Source: Batkoa obscura (taxonomy: Eukaryota > Entomophthoromycota > Entomophthoromycetes > Entomophthorales > Batkoaceae). From it: 64,000 nucleotides of DNA. The position numbers and the translations under genes are program-made. The DNA is taken from positions 1 through 64,000 of the forward strand of contig JASVEC010000035.1 in assembly GCA_030770535.1 (NCBI GenBank). Direction: 5' to 3'. The notes under the pieces are model-generated. The model was not told the DNA's origin, ran no database searches, and was given only the letters and a program-made list of their open reading frames with translations. Positions within the stretch are counted from its first letter, which is position 1. Every line of letters begins with the position of its first letter. Below, piece after piece: positions 23,701-34,780 of this stretch.

Positions 23701-24822
23701 GAGATGGCAGCTAATCAAGGTCACCCGGAAAGTCAGATTGAGTTGGGCCATTGCTATTTAGACGGTAAAGGAGTAAAGTCAAATCCTTCCACTGCTGTTA
23801 GATGGTATACTAGAGCAGCACAATCAAAAAATGCCGAAGCGCAAAATCAGCTAGGTATTTGTTACTATCTGGGCCGAGGGTTGCCTCAGAGCTATGAATT
23901 AGCCATGGATTGGTATCTTAAAGCAGCAGAACTAGGCCATGCTGGTGCTCAGAATAAGTTAGGAGATTTATATTGCTTTGGATTAGGCACAGAACAAAGC
24001 TTACAAAATGCAATGGAGTGGTATTTGAAATCAGGAAAACAAGGTCATACTGAAGCAGAATATAATTTGGGCTATTGCTTCTATATCTTAAAGCAATATG
24101 AAAATGCTGTAGCATGGTTTGAAAGAGCCGGTTCAAAGGGGCACAATATTGCACAAAATTATTTAGGTACATGTTATGAGAACGGACATGGTGTAAAAAA
24201 GGATTACGAAAGGGCGGTAAGCTGGTATAAGAAAGCTGCTGAACAAAATCACCCAGATTCCCAAAATTCAACAGGCTATTGTTATTACTACGGTCTTGGT
24301 GTGCGCCAAGATTTCCAAAAGGCTGTATCTTACTACGAAAAGTCTGCCCTTCAAGGGTATGCTGAAGCTCAAACAAATCTAGGAACTTGCTACTATCTTG
24401 GTTGTGGAATCGAGCACAATTATCAAAAAGCCATGCAGTGGTTTGAGTTGGGCGCCGAACAAGGAAATGCTGAAGCTCAAACGAATTTAGGCACTTGCTA
24501 TTTTTTTGGTCATGGAACACAACAGGACTATGAAAAAGCTGCATATTGGTATTCTAAAGCAGCAGAGCAAGGAAACGCAAATGGCCAGACTTCTTTAGGT
24601 ATATGCTATTTTAATGGACTTGGATGCGCTCAAGATTACTCCAAAGCTGTCCAGTGGTATACTAAAGCCGCAGATCAAGGGGTTGCAGATGCACAACATC
24701 GATTGGCGGAATGTTACTCTGAGGGAAATGGAGTTGAAGTAAACCCCTTAATGTCGGAATATTGGTTTCAAAAAGCAGCAGAAAATGGTGGCGCTGATCC
24801 CAAAAAGTGTACTGTAATGTAA
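20701..24822 (+). CDS. Pseudokinase / 29 Sel1 repeats / CAAX protein, 1373 aa
   Basis: Single large exon from the first ATG of the frame. Residues ~30-240 resemble the C-lobe of a protein kinase (HAFQLLTGLQYIHRQGI, SINLV, KKDLYDIGQIFYYISY). The HRD motif reads FQIGL and DFG reads TIGN, and no glycine loop or catalytic lysine is present, so it should be inactive. From ~266 to the end I count about 29 Sel1-like repeats (AQ..LG.CYY.G.GV..DY.KA..WY.KAA.QG), mostly 36 residues, with one ~60-residue insertion inside repeat 8. The protein ends KKCTVM, a CAAX box with terminal Met, consistent with farnesylation. Yeast Chs4/Skt5, a chitin-synthase activator, is also a prenylated Sel1 protein, but that has fewer repeats and no kinase-like part. 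Likely a membrane-tethered scaffold. The 5' end is uncertain (see the upstream ORF). Confidence 0.85.
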   Translation: MNYFGIKLIFLSSPVPKIKLDFMIPYPRWLQTQSILKSWSTKEIHAFQLLTGLQYIHRQGIFQIGLKLSSINLVSGKDKTNWRLTIGNGNSSAKFNSYHRTWILAKNISTPSWTPKLYFQKFIIEETFKKDLYDIGQIFYYISYNTFDNIARLSAKPVTNPSQNDSQIPKLSYLSPFPIPHAIPYNYYLVMRRFLSNNFEIRGTVRTALKILSGKAIKRNKDKTNKHLNKLIAIRSQLAPSSISINSNSKSDFARSIKSKTESHTASEIDDLYHRDSVQGQLLLGNCYYEGLGVQVNHDLAAEFYESAAHKGSHEAQYKLGICYKYGHGKPVDYLLAAYWFEQSALSGTGPALTALGLCYEYGYGKIQDFEVAFTWYLKAANQGDPTAQYYLGFFYYNGQGVKQNYEYAIGWYNRAADQGHSGAQNRLGDCFYFGLGIKRNLERAMYWYEKAAQQGDAASSYSLGLGDDSNNNSQDYEKAFHFFKKAAERGVVTSQANLADCYYVGLGVRQNYSKAVKWYERAAKKNHAHSQYSLGLCYESGRGINKENDRTFQFQTPGNTKRTLEMLTGTSTVLLPGINRTVSAGSSSSNYNISGSKAIYWFEKAAEQGHTGSQAKLGDCYYYGMGTRADPRKAYFWYKKAAGQRHLMAQFNLGRCYELGVGVKTDLEKAVSCYRKSADQGSSLARNKLGDCYYNGLGVKLNYEKAITWYVKAAEQGSIEAQASLGFCHYNGHGTRQSYPKAVEWFEKAAIHRDPSAQNKLGDCYYFGLGVKQSYLEAVAWYQKAAEQGYATAQYNLGYSYYNGRGVEKDWELAVEWYEKAADQNHTSAQKNLGACCEIGRGTERDPSRAFYWYNRAAELKLPDALYHVGRCYENAIGVLKCDLEKAFNSYKAASDSNHGEAMTSIGRFYENGIVVKKSSEKAVSYYKKASEQGFAEAQTLLGDCYYRGVGCRQDYTKAIGFFNRAAGQNYAPAQYHLGLSYLEGKITKVDHKKAFCWFEMAANQGHPESQIELGHCYLDGKGVKSNPSTAVRWYTRAAQSKNAEAQNQLGICYYLGRGLPQSYELAMDWYLKAAELGHAGAQNKLGDLYCFGLGTEQSLQNAMEWYLKSGKQGHTEAEYNLGYCFYILKQYENAVAWFERAGSKGHNIAQNYLGTCYENGHGVKKDYERAVSWYKKAAEQNHPDSQNSTGYCYYYGLGVRQDFQKAVSYYEKSALQGYAEAQTNLGTCYYLGCGIEHNYQKAMQWFELGAEQGNAEAQTNLGTCYFFGHGTQQDYEKAAYWYSKAAEQGNANGQTSLGICYFNGLGCAQDYSKAVQWYTKAADQGVADAQHRLAECYSEGNGVEVNPLMSEYWFQKAAENGGADPKKCTVM

Positions 24823-25424
24823 TCTACTTTAACATTAATAATTATATATACTTAAATTTAATTGACAATTTACACTTAATACTTTAATTCAAAACAAATA
24901 AATACCAACAAAAATTATGTAGTTTTTTGAAAAATAGAATTTGAATTTTTAAGAATCTAAAGAATTGATTTACAATATACAAAAACATAAATGATTTTGT
25001 GTGCCTTCATAAACTAATACTTGTATAGTTTGAAAATAGTGCATTGTTATACTGGCGACAATTACTTAAATCCTAATCACTTAAAAAAAGTAAATTAGAG
25101 CCAATAGAATATTTTAAAGGTTGTGTTGAAGTATTGATCTTATTGGTATAGTTATACTACTTTAAGGGTATTCCTTGAAGTGAGTCTATTCCTACCCTTA
25201 CTGAGTACGAAATAATGCATCCAGAGTTCACTATGTAAATATAGGTCAAGGATTATTATTATGCTCCATAAATATTTGGTTATAGAAAATCTACATAAAG
25301 TATCATAATTTTAATATATCAATATATTAAATAGTGTGTTTATTTTTATAAAAATAATTGAAATCGCTTGATAATTAAATCTCAGATTAAACTGTTTTCT
25401 ATATTCTATACAAGTATAATTAAT
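24823..25424. other. convergent spacer Sel1 gene / TFIIIA-like gene
   Basis: About 600 bp of AT-rich 3' flanking sequence between convergent genes. No feature recognised. Confidence 0.6.
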
Positions 25425-27742
25425 TTACCAATGGAAATCTTTTACATGACGATTTAGTGTTGCTTTCCTACTATACGATTTGTCGCAGCCAGGTTCTGTA
25501 CATTTGTATTTTGCTTTGTTTTCCTGTTTTCTAAAATGTAGACTGTTCGGTGAACTACTTCCTTGTGTTTCGTTATCACAATGTGCATTTTTCATATGCC
25601 TATACCATGAGCTTTTATTTTGGTAAGTTTTGTTACAACCATCTACTTTACATCTAAACTTTCCATCTCCCAGGTTAATGGGATCAGCCTCAAGCTCCTC
25701 TATTGATTTTTCAGTCAAAGGACTAAATAATTGCTCCTCCAGACTCGGTTCATTTCCACTATTATATGATTCACTTTCCATTTCTTCTACTATTTGTTGA
25801 TTATTACCAGTATTTGTTTTATCTAGAAAATCATTTGCTCTACTTTTTTCATCCAAGTCATTGAGGTTATATGTTTCTTTGTGACCATTCTTGTCTAATG
25901 TATCAAATTTGAACGCGTCTTGAGGCTCATTTTCATCCATTTTTCCAGCTTTAGAGGCTCCTAAAACAGTATATTCTAAAGCAGAAACTGTACTCAAATC
26001 CTCAATATTTTTTCTGAAAGTTAAAAAATGGACAGCTTCTTCGATTTTTTCCAGTTCCTCATTGTTTGTATTTTGTTTATCCAGTTTATATCTGGCTCTT
26101 TTAGTAGTTAGCCCCTCAAAACAGGGTTCATTAGTGCTTTTTGGAATATTATGAGATTTGAAAATATGATGTTCCAAGGCTGACAACCTATCAAATCTAT
26201 ATTGGCAATCGTGCTTAGGACATTTGTATTTTCTTTTTAAATATTCTTTTTTCGCATCACTTATTCCTAAAGTATTTAAAATCAATTCAACTTTATTTTC
26301 GTCTTCATTTAGTCTATTTGTATCATCATTTAAATTTCCATCAAAATCATTATCAGATTCTCCTGATTGGGTCTGAGTAGAAGAATGGTTATCTGTCTCC
26401 TTAATTTCATTTTCGTTATTTCTAATTTCTTCGTTTCTTCTTTCAACGTCTTCTAATCCTCTTATTATTTTGTGATGGTGGACCAAGTGATGAGTGAGAC
26501 GATTTTTCGATAATAATATGTGGTTACAGTTGATTACTGGACAAGTGATACTTCCTTCTAGCTGTGACAAAGATTTTGGATGTTTACGACGAATATGCAT
26601 GTTTAGACGACCTTTAGATGGGAAAGACAAACCACATTCAGGTATTGGACACGAAAGTTCAACAGAAGATGATAAATGAACAGCTTTTAAATGCTCCGTC
26701 AAGTTTTTTTTCTATAAGTGGTTTTCAGATGCTGTTCAAAATAACTGCATTAAAGATAAAAATACCTGTCCAAATTCACTATTACATTCAGCCTGAGGGC
26801 ATTTAAATAAAATAACTTTCTTAATTCCCATATTTGTTGGTCCCTCGAACCCTCTAAAATGAGTTTTTACATGTGATTTTAATAGTGATCTACTGTGAAA
26901 AAGTCGGTTACATACATGGCAAACTGCCGGATGTTTTTTACGATTATGAGAAACAAGTTCGCTCCATTTTTGAAATCGAGAATTACATCCTTGAGTACTG
27001 CACAAATAATAATGTGTATCTATTTTAATAATTAACACCGTGTATAAGAATTTTATGACAAAGATTACCAGTGTGCGATAATAGATGATTCTTAAGCAAA
27101 GAAGGGGTATTAAACCTTCTATCACAACCATCAATAGTACAAGGATGCGGCAATAACCCTTGATGTTTACAAATATGGCGATTCAACTTGTTACGCTTAG
27201 TAAATGCTTCATTGCAATTAGGCCATGTGCACTACAAATCATTAGAATTCAAATTTAACTTTTACAGAAATATTTTACATCATTATATGAGAATTAATAT
27301 TTTACATATTAAGGATTACAAAAAGCTGTAATTAACTAATTCTTACCTTGAACTCTTTGGCTTCATGAAATGTTTTTATATGTTGGTTGATATAGTGTTC
27401 ATAAACAAAGCTCCTTTTACAACCTTGAATAGGGCATTGAAAACCAGCAATTTCATTGCTTTCATTTTCTTTATCTGACCTTTTATTATGTATTTGATGG
27501 GCCAATATATGCCTATCTAAATGATCTTTCCTATAATATGCTTTCTCGCAACCATTATATGTACATTTGAATGATTTTTGACCTATATGTGTTTTAAAAT
27601 GCGCTCGTAAGATGCTTGGTTTTCTATAAGATTTTTTACAGCCTGAATAGGTGCAGTTATACATCCTATCTTCACCTTTTAGTACAAGTATTTGATTTTC
27701 TTCATTGTCACTTGTCTCAGGATTTATATATTCTTTGTCCAT
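25425..27742 (-). CDS. PZF1: TFIIIA-like protein with 13 C2H2 zinc fingers, 699 aa
   Basis: Predicted exons: 27742-27347, 27231-27069, 27019-26766, 26711-25425. The first nine fingers follow TFIIIA order and spacing: CTYSGCKKSYRKPSILRAH, CTYNGCEKAYYRKDHLDRH, CPIQGCKRSFVYEHYINQH, CTWPNCNEAFTKRNKLNRH, CTIDGCDRRFNTPSLLKNH, CSTQGCNSRF, then the diagnostic short finger AVCHVCNRLFHSRSLLKSH (Cys-x2-Cys, like finger 7 of frog TFIIIA), CPQAECNSEF and CPIPECGLSF. TFIIIA binds the internal control region of 5S rRNA genes, recruits TFIIIC/TFIIIB, and binds 5S RNA itself. Four further fingers follow, separated by acidic, disordered stretches: CPVINCNHIL, CPKHDCQYRF, CKVDGCNKTY and CTEPGCDKSY, the last ending at the C-terminus. 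That is more than the nine usual in TFIIIA. Another multi-finger factor is possible but less likely. Confidence 0.82.
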
Positions 27743-28619
27743 TACTGTTTCTATTGTTTCTATTTAGTAAATATGCTAGAAGGATTTGAATATCTAATTA
27801 AATTTACCTAATAATATGAAAAGTTTATTTATTAAAATGTAATAAATTTTATAAATAAAAGTTTTTTTGGTTTACTATTGAAACCACTTAAAATAATGGG
27901 CTCTTTTCTCTATTATGTAATTTTTTGAATAATTTTCTAGGAATTTAAAGAATATGAACACACAGCTGATTCGGGTAAATTACTGTATCCTTAGCTGTGA
28001 TTTTTATAATTGATAGTTGGTTGAAACGGTTCTTTCAATACCCCCTGTCTTAGATTTAGCTTAATTTTAGACAAGTATTTACTCTCAAATGAACGGTTAG
28101 TTAAGTCACAATAGAGCTGCAGCAACTGTAAATAAAAATGAGAAATTTATATGGGAATATATTTTTTCGTTTAAGGATTTTACTAACAACCTTTCTGCTC
28201 GGATAGCACCTAAAAAATGGAAAAAATAATGAAGTCAAAAAACACTCCCATATGCTTATTTTGAGTATCTTTAATACTTCGGTTTTATTTCATTGCAATA
28301 CTAAAATTAATATTAAATGAAAAATGTATCTATGGAATAGGCTGCACTTATACCTTTGTTTTTGTTCTGCACTTTGTTTTTTTAAATATAAATTTATGAT
28401 TGTAAAAAAAGCTTTAAAACTCAAAGCAATAGAAAATAAATACAAATTAAGAACGCCAAGTCATCATCTAATTGCAACTTGTTCTATTTATTTAATTCAA
28501 AATTAAAAACTATAAACTGGCTTAAAATCAGAAGGAGACAATTAACTTTATTATAACTAAATTAATAAAATAGTATAAATCAAAATGACGATTTGAGTAA
28601 TTTAATATTGTAAAATCAA
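27743..28619. other. intergenic region with one MITE
   Basis: About 880 bp between the TFIIIA-like gene start and the end of the stress-protein gene. It holds one MITE copy. A 60-codon + strand ORF near 28324 has no supporting features and is not called. Confidence 0.6.
28148..28252 (+). mobile_element. MITE copy 9
   Basis: Full-length forward copy, TATGGGAATAT to ACACTCCCATA, flanked by TA-type sites. Confidence 0.85.
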
Positions 28620-30192
28620 CTATGTAGCATGATTTGGTAATGAATCAATAATAGATTTCACTTTAGGTTGAGGCTGAGGCGGTCTGAAAGCTGGTAAATT
28701 TGTGCTAGAAGTGCGTGAGATTGAAGGGTACTCATCAACATTTTCATTAGAAATATTTGTCTTTTCATCTTTTTCTTCGTTTAAATAACTAGACTTTTCA
28801 CTGTTAGGACTTAATATTGCATTTTCCATTTCATTTTCACCTCTCTTAATGCTGTCGTGACTCCTTTCCTCGCTTTCACTATCAACCTCTAAAGGTGGAG
28901 AGTTAGGCAAAGGTGGGCCAAACCCATAGTTGGGATGGGTAGGAGAAAGCTCATCCTCTTTGCCCCAAACATCTCTATCATCTTCGATCGAGAACGAATT
29001 TCTATTCTGGTATTCATTAAGTTGCTGCTGAAAGTTAACGAGGCTAGCTGGCATAGGCTCATGATCGATTTCATGATCTTTTTCTGTTGCTGGGTGAGAG
29101 CTTTGATCAGTAGTTGTAGATAAATCAATGCTTTCCAATGCTGGACTTAGTCCAGTCTCTTCAATCTTTTTTAATGACTCACTTACCTCTTGAGCCCTAT
29201 TAGTAGGATTTGTATAAGTAGTATTTATAGTAGTATTTGAAGCTACTTCTGGGATACCATCTAAATTTTGTTCTTGGTTTTGAAAACTGCTAACTGGCTT
29301 GTTTGGTACATCGTTGAGGGGGATGTTATTATTCCTCAAAAAATTAGGTGTAACAGAAGCTGAAGCTGGTGAATGTGATAATCCAGAATCTCTTCTAGCA
29401 TAAGGACCTGTGATAGGTTTTGCCAAAATTACACTACATGGGCCTTTTTTTAACAAATAATCCTCTAGACCACCGTATATGGTCCTAAACATAAGATTTA
29501 AAAACTATGTGCGTTTTCAAAATATAAATTACTTTTGAATAATGTTAATTGGTAAAGGGCTTAAAACAATCATTTCAGCATGAGTATATTGGGCTAATTT
29601 CACTATAGTAAGTTTGGCATCTCCTTCAGGCATGATAACTTTTTGAGATACGATCTAAATAAAATTAGTATAACATTACATAATAAATAAACATATGTTA
29701 CATCATGTTCAGCTAAACTCATACGAAAAACTTCCATTTCTTGTTCAATCCTTTCTTGTTTCTAAAACATATTAATAATAATAATAATTGTTATATATTA
29801 TTACCCTTTTATGCTCGATCTCTACCGATATTTCCTCTATTTTTATGTTAGTAGTGTACATTAACATTATATTTTTTATCTCTTTAAAAAATTTACCATT
29901 TGCTAATTTCCAAAGCTTTTTTGTATCAACAATAGTATAAGCTTCATCCAAGAATACCGATAATAAAGTAACGTAATCCAGCCCAGGCCTAAAAATGTTT
30001 TCTAAAGCCCTAATAAAATGGCTTAATAAAATATAACTATAATCGAATTTGTTACCATTGAAACGATGGACCTGATAGTTCTAAAGAATAATATAAAAAT
30101 ATAATTTTTCTTCTATTCCCAATTGCAATATTTCCAGAAACTGGAGACTGTAGAGGTAAACGAGGTTGTATTAAAGAAGGTGTTCTTTGCAT
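28620..30192 (-). CDS. Universal-stress-protein (UspA) domain protein, ~437 aa
   Basis: Predicted exons: 30192-30142, 30080-29897, 29836-29805, 29761-29702, 29654-29533, 29484-28620. The intron at 29837-29896 has a perfect TACTAAC branch box. The N-terminal ~180 residues show UspA-like order: RPGLDYVTLLSVF (strand after the first helix), then KLTIVKLAQYTHAEMIVLSP, then GGLEDYLLKKGPCSVILAKP, the usual C-terminal strand of the fold. Usp domains are nucleotide-binding or stress-linked; in fungi they are often fused to long tails. Here ~250 residues of disordered, acidic, Pro/Ser-rich sequence follow, including PLPNSPPLEVDSESEE and a proline-rich end (FRPPQPQPK). The first intron is the weakest part of the model: it uses an atypical GTTTCT donor, so the first ~20 residues may be wrong. 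Confidence 0.68.
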
Positions 30193-31264
30193 TTTAGAAT
30201 GAATTAAAGTAAAATTAATTGCTTTTATATTTTGGAAAATTAATGGCTAATTTAATGTTCAACTAGGATGAGGTGTGCTTAAGTTCAAAATATTTGCCAA
30301 TAAATTTCAAAAAATACACCAGTAATTTATATGATTGGAAAAATTATTATTTTCATTTGTAATATACCCAATTAAATAGTAGTGTAAATTGAAATAAGAA
30401 CATTTATGGAATAGTATTAAATTTTGTGTTATGCCCTTAAAGGCCTTCATTTTAAACATGTTAAAAAAATGTAATTCAAGTTAATCCTTGAAAAGGCCCC
30501 CTATGTTTAAAAAGTAATTTAACTTAGATAATCGTTAATGCTATTTATATAGTATATTGAAATGTGTAACATGACTTAGGAGATATTATTTCAATTTGGT
30601 ATTAGACCTATTTGGTTGGTTGTACTTATCTTGGTTAGATTTGAGCTAATTTAGAAACACACCTGATAATTTTATTAGTACTATAAATTTTAAGTGATTA
30701 AATTAGCATTACTAAATTTTGAAATAAAGTTTTCGTTTAAGTCAAACATTTAATGCCTATGAATCTTGAACTTAGAGAGAGGCAAAGGAAATAGTGATAT
30801 CTTTATACATTAAATTATGTAATGTGTATTTTCAGATTGAAATAAGGTTCAGAAAAATTCTATTCTTACAACTAATTTCTATCTTGTAATATTTCTGTGT
30901 CTACAAAATATGACTAGATAAAATAAAAACATCGCCTTATTTTTAACATAAATAATGGCGAAATTCCAAATACCACCATCAAGTTAAGGAGAAATTTACG
31001 CTTTAACTATATCAACTTAGTTTATACTTGAATAAACTTTATAAGCATTTTGAATATAACTACTATGATATTAGTAGCCTTAATTTGTATTGAAATAATA
31101 TAAAAAATGTTATATTTTTAGTCTGTTGACCCTATATTAAATTGTAATATAAACTTTTCAAAATAATGAGTTCAACATTTTTAATACATAGACAAATTTA
31201 TAAATTTATGTTGTCTTACTAAGTTTGATATAATAATAGTAATAAATTTAATATGAAATTTAAA
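30193..31264. other. intergenic region, nothing recognised
   Basis: About 1.07 kb of AT-rich DNA between two - strand genes. No ORF, MITE copy or RNA gene was seen. Confidence 0.6.
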
Positions 31265-32754
31265 TCACCATTCAGGATCACCTTTGATTCCTATAAAACT
31301 AGATACCAATGAAGTACAAATAATAGTAGTAGAATGGAATGCAAACCCTCTATACAAAGCGCCAAATCCGTGCGTTTGATAATATGTAGTTACACCAATA
31401 AGTTGACGTTTTGGCTCAGGTTTAGCTTCCTCAGTAACAATACGATAAGCACAATCTAGAGCATTGGCATAAGGAGCATTACGAGTTCTAATACACCCGA
31501 TAAAGTTTTTATTGGCAGTTGATTTATAACGAGGTTGAGCTTGTAACCTTTTACGTATTGTGTCTAATGGAAGAACTATCATTAGTTCTATTGTACTTAG
31601 TGCTAATTCAAATAGCCCATAAATGAATGGAGAATCAAGTGGTGATATATGAAATAATCTGTCTATAATTAATGGGGCGCACTGTTGCATGAGTGGGCTC
31701 AATATATGATATAGAGCACTTGGTAATATATCCTCTCCCCAATATAAAGCTTCGAGGCCTTCTTCTTGTAAAATTGTAACTAAAGCATGGAAAGGTCCAT
31801 TATATTTTGCCACTTTAGGGTCAGAAGATTGTACTATTAATCTAAAGTAATTTGTTTTTATATCTCAATTATATCTTGCTTGATAAAAATTACCTTGTAC
31901 GTATAAGATCTAATGGGTTCAATAATAAACCAGCTGCTAGATTTGAGACCATCATAGTTGCAATATTTGGACCAGCTGAGTCTAAATGCACTAATGGTAT
32001 TGTATCATCGTATAAATCAAAAGTGTCATTTAATGTTCCTTCAATGCTTGGTTGTAAAAATAGATGTAGCATATTATAAATCCAATAACTAAACTGTCCT
32101 AACATTTAAGGTTAAATCATTATATTACACTGTAGCTAAAACTTACCTTTCCATAAAGAAAACACACCTTCACTAGGGTGTTTTATAATGCAATTCATAG
32201 TGCTCCATAAACCGCCTTCTAAATCAGATAGTTGATAAGCTGGTTTTGTGCCAATGTCTTCATTCTCTACTATATAGCCCATTTTATCAGTAACATTAAT
32301 TTTATTTGTATTTAAGCTAATTTCTTCGTCCATACCTTTTTTTGTAGTATCCTCAATATCAGAATCAAACTAATTCAATTTCAGTATTAATTCTATATAA
32401 TATGATTTCTCTTACTTCATCTGAATCATCTGAGTCAAAATAATGCTTTTCATTGACCTCCTTTTTTTGGAAACTAGTCGGAAGGTGTTGAACTTGGATT
32501 AAAGTATGGGCAACTTCAAACGGGGAGGCCATAGCTGTGGTTACATACTTCATTAAAGCATACGTTATAATATCCCAATGATCATGCTTCTCTTGAGTTG
32601 GAAGGGCAAATGTAAGAGCTGATTGGGGATCAATGTTACCACTTGGTAAATAAGGATTCAAAGATGCAGGGTTACTGACGCTAAAATCTACATAAGGCCT
32701 ATAAGGATTGACTTTTTCAGAATCATTCTTCTGGTACGAATTATCACCATTCAT
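31265..32754 (-). CDS. UGO1: Ugo1-like mitochondrial outer-membrane carrier protein, 447 aa
   Basis: Member of the Ugo1/SLC25A46 branch of the mitochondrial carrier family. In yeast Ugo1 sits in the outer membrane and links Fzo1 and Mgm1 during mitochondrial fusion. Predicted exons: 32754-32416, 32369-32147, 32098-31894, 31841-31265. Carrier-like segments can be seen: MVSNLAAGLLLNPLDLIRTR, and ELALSTIELMIVLPLDTIRKR, both degenerate Px[DE]xx[KR] signatures. An amphipathic stretch YNGPFHALVTILQEEGLEALYWG follows the first signature, as in carriers. The N-terminal ~150 residues are non-carrier and acidic (HYFDSDDSDE). The upstream in-frame ATG at 32790 would add a hydrophobic MRSLLCFLLFFK; ATG 32754 is preferred because Ugo1 has a soluble N-terminus. 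Confidence 0.83.
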
Positions 32755-32894
32755 TTTGAAAAATAGTAAAAAACATAAAAGTGACCTCATTAGTAACTCA
32801 CTAAATTAAATCCCATAAAAGTTAATAAATCCAATTCAATCCAACCTAATAAAAAAGTTATTTTCAAATTTAAATAAAAAAGTGGTTTACTGGA
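32755..32894. promoter_or_regulatory. bidirectional promoter UGO1 / HAS1
   Basis: Only ~140 bp separate the divergent start codons of UGO1 and HAS1, so both promoters must lie here or overlap the 5' ends of the genes. No clear TATA box was identified. Confidence 0.65.
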
Positions 32895-34780
32895 ATGGCT
32901 GAAGTTGCTCAAAAGAAAAGGAATCGTAAACGATCAAAAAAAACTGGTAAAAAAGAAGTTGTTGACAATGATAACAACAATGTCGACGTAACAACACCAG
33001 AGGTTATAGAAAAGGAGGAGGAAAAAGAAACTAAAGCTGAAGATAGTGAAGAAGAGGAAAATTTACCTGGTAAAAAGAAACCCAAGGCAGAGAAAGCACT
33101 TGAAAGTGAAGAGGAGCCAGAAGAAGAGGAGAGTGAGGAAGAGATCCAAGAAAAAGCTGAAAAGAGTGTCAAGTATAAGGAAAATGCTTTAAGCAGCTTT
33201 GATGCAACTAACAAAGTAGGAACAGGAGAGGTAAATTATGACTTTTCAAGTTTAGATATTAGTGAGTCAACTCTCAATGCTATCAATGATATTGGATTCA
33301 CCAAGATGACTGAGGTACAAGCACGTACAATACCCGCATCTTTAACTGGAAGAGATATCTTAGGTGCTGCTAAAACAGGTAGTGGTAAAACTGTTGCTTT
33401 CTTAATTCCAGCCATTGAGCTTTTATCAAAATTGAAGTTTAAACCTCGAAACGGAACTGGTATTGTTATTATTTCTCCAACTCGTGAATTGGCTTTACAA
33501 ATTTTTGGAGTTGCAAAAGATCTTTTAAAATACCATTCACATACATTCGGTATAGTTATGGGTGGCGCTAATCGTAGAGCTGAAGTAGAAAAATTGATCA
33601 AGGGAGTAAATTTAATTGTTGCTACCCCAGGTCGTTTGTTAGATCATCTTCAAAACACTCAAGGTTTTATTTATAAAAACCTTAAAGCTTTGATTATTGA
33701 TGAAGCAGATCGTATTTTAGATTGTGGTTTTGAAGACGAAATGAAGCAAATCATTAAAATATTACCAAAAGGTACGTTAAATTTTATATTTCAATATTTT
33801 AACTAACCTTTTTAGAACGCCAAACTATGTTGTTTTCGGCTACACAAACTACCAAGGTTGAAGACCTTGCCAGAGTCTCATTAAAGAAGAGCCCATTATA
33901 TATCAATGTTGATCAACATAAAGAAGCATCAACAGCAGAAGGCTTAGAACAAGGGTATGTAGTTTGCGATTCTGACAAACGATTTTTATTATTATTTACA
34001 TTTTTGAAAAAAAATCTAAAGAAAAAAATTATTGTTTTCTTTTCTTCATGCAATTCAGTAAAATATCATGCTGAATTATTGAACTATATTGATATTCCAG
34101 TGCTCGACCTCCATGTAAGTTTGGTTATTAATTATAAATACAAATTATTTAAAAATATAGGGTAAACAAAAACAAGCAAAAAGAACGAATACCTTCTTTG
34201 AATTTATGAATGCCGAGACTGGTATATTGATCTGTACAGATGTAGCTGCACGTGGTTTAGATATCCCAGAAGTTGATTGGATTATTCAATTTGATCCTCC
34301 AGATGATCCAAAAGATTATATTCATAGAGTAGGACGTACGGCTCGTGGTAAAGGAAAAAAGGGAAAATCTTTATTGTTTTTATTACCATCTGAGTTAGGA
34401 TTTTTGAGATATTTAAAACATGCAAAAGTGCCTTTAAATGAATATCAATTTCCAACATCTAAAATAGCTAACATCCAAAATCAATTGGAATCTCTTATAG
34501 AGAAGAACTATTATTTAAATCAATCTGCAGTTCAAGGGTTCAGATCTTATCTTCAAGCATATGCATCTTATTCTCTCAAGTCTATTTTCAAAATTAATGA
34601 CATGAACCTTATTAAGGTAGCCAAAGCCTTTGGTCTTAAAGTTCCACCAAAGGTCAATTTAAGTAAGTTTATGATTCACCATTAACACATTGTTTAATCT
34701 TTATTTTAGCTATTGGACCATCATCTACCAAGGATTCACAGCGCAAGTCTAGGCCCCTTTCAGAAAAAAAGAAGCTTTAA
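32895..34780 (+). CDS. HAS1: Has1/DDX18 DEAD-box RNA helicase, 582 aa
   Basis: ATP-dependent RNA helicase of the nucleolus needed for early rRNA processing of both ribosomal subunits. Predicted exons: 32895-33771, 33816-34114, 34161-34662, 34710-34780. Residues 1-~105 are Lys/Glu-rich. Helicase motifs follow in order: TEVQARTIP (Q-motif region), AAKTGSGKT (Walker A), [18 protein letters not shown] within [22 protein letters not shown] (LFSATQ), ARGLDIP and HRVGRTARG. The [12 protein letters not shown] block and the C-terminal [24 protein letters not shown] are characteristic of Has1/DDX18. The tail is short and basic. Complete and intact as read; the final intron removes a stop that otherwise closes the third exon's frame. 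Confidence 0.94.

Noticed and set aside
23918-24544. 208-codon antisense ORF inside the Sel1 gene
   Set aside because: Shadow frame produced by the regular repeat codons of the sense gene.
28324-28506. 60-codon + strand ORF
   Set aside because: Short, AT-driven, no domain, no neighbour support.
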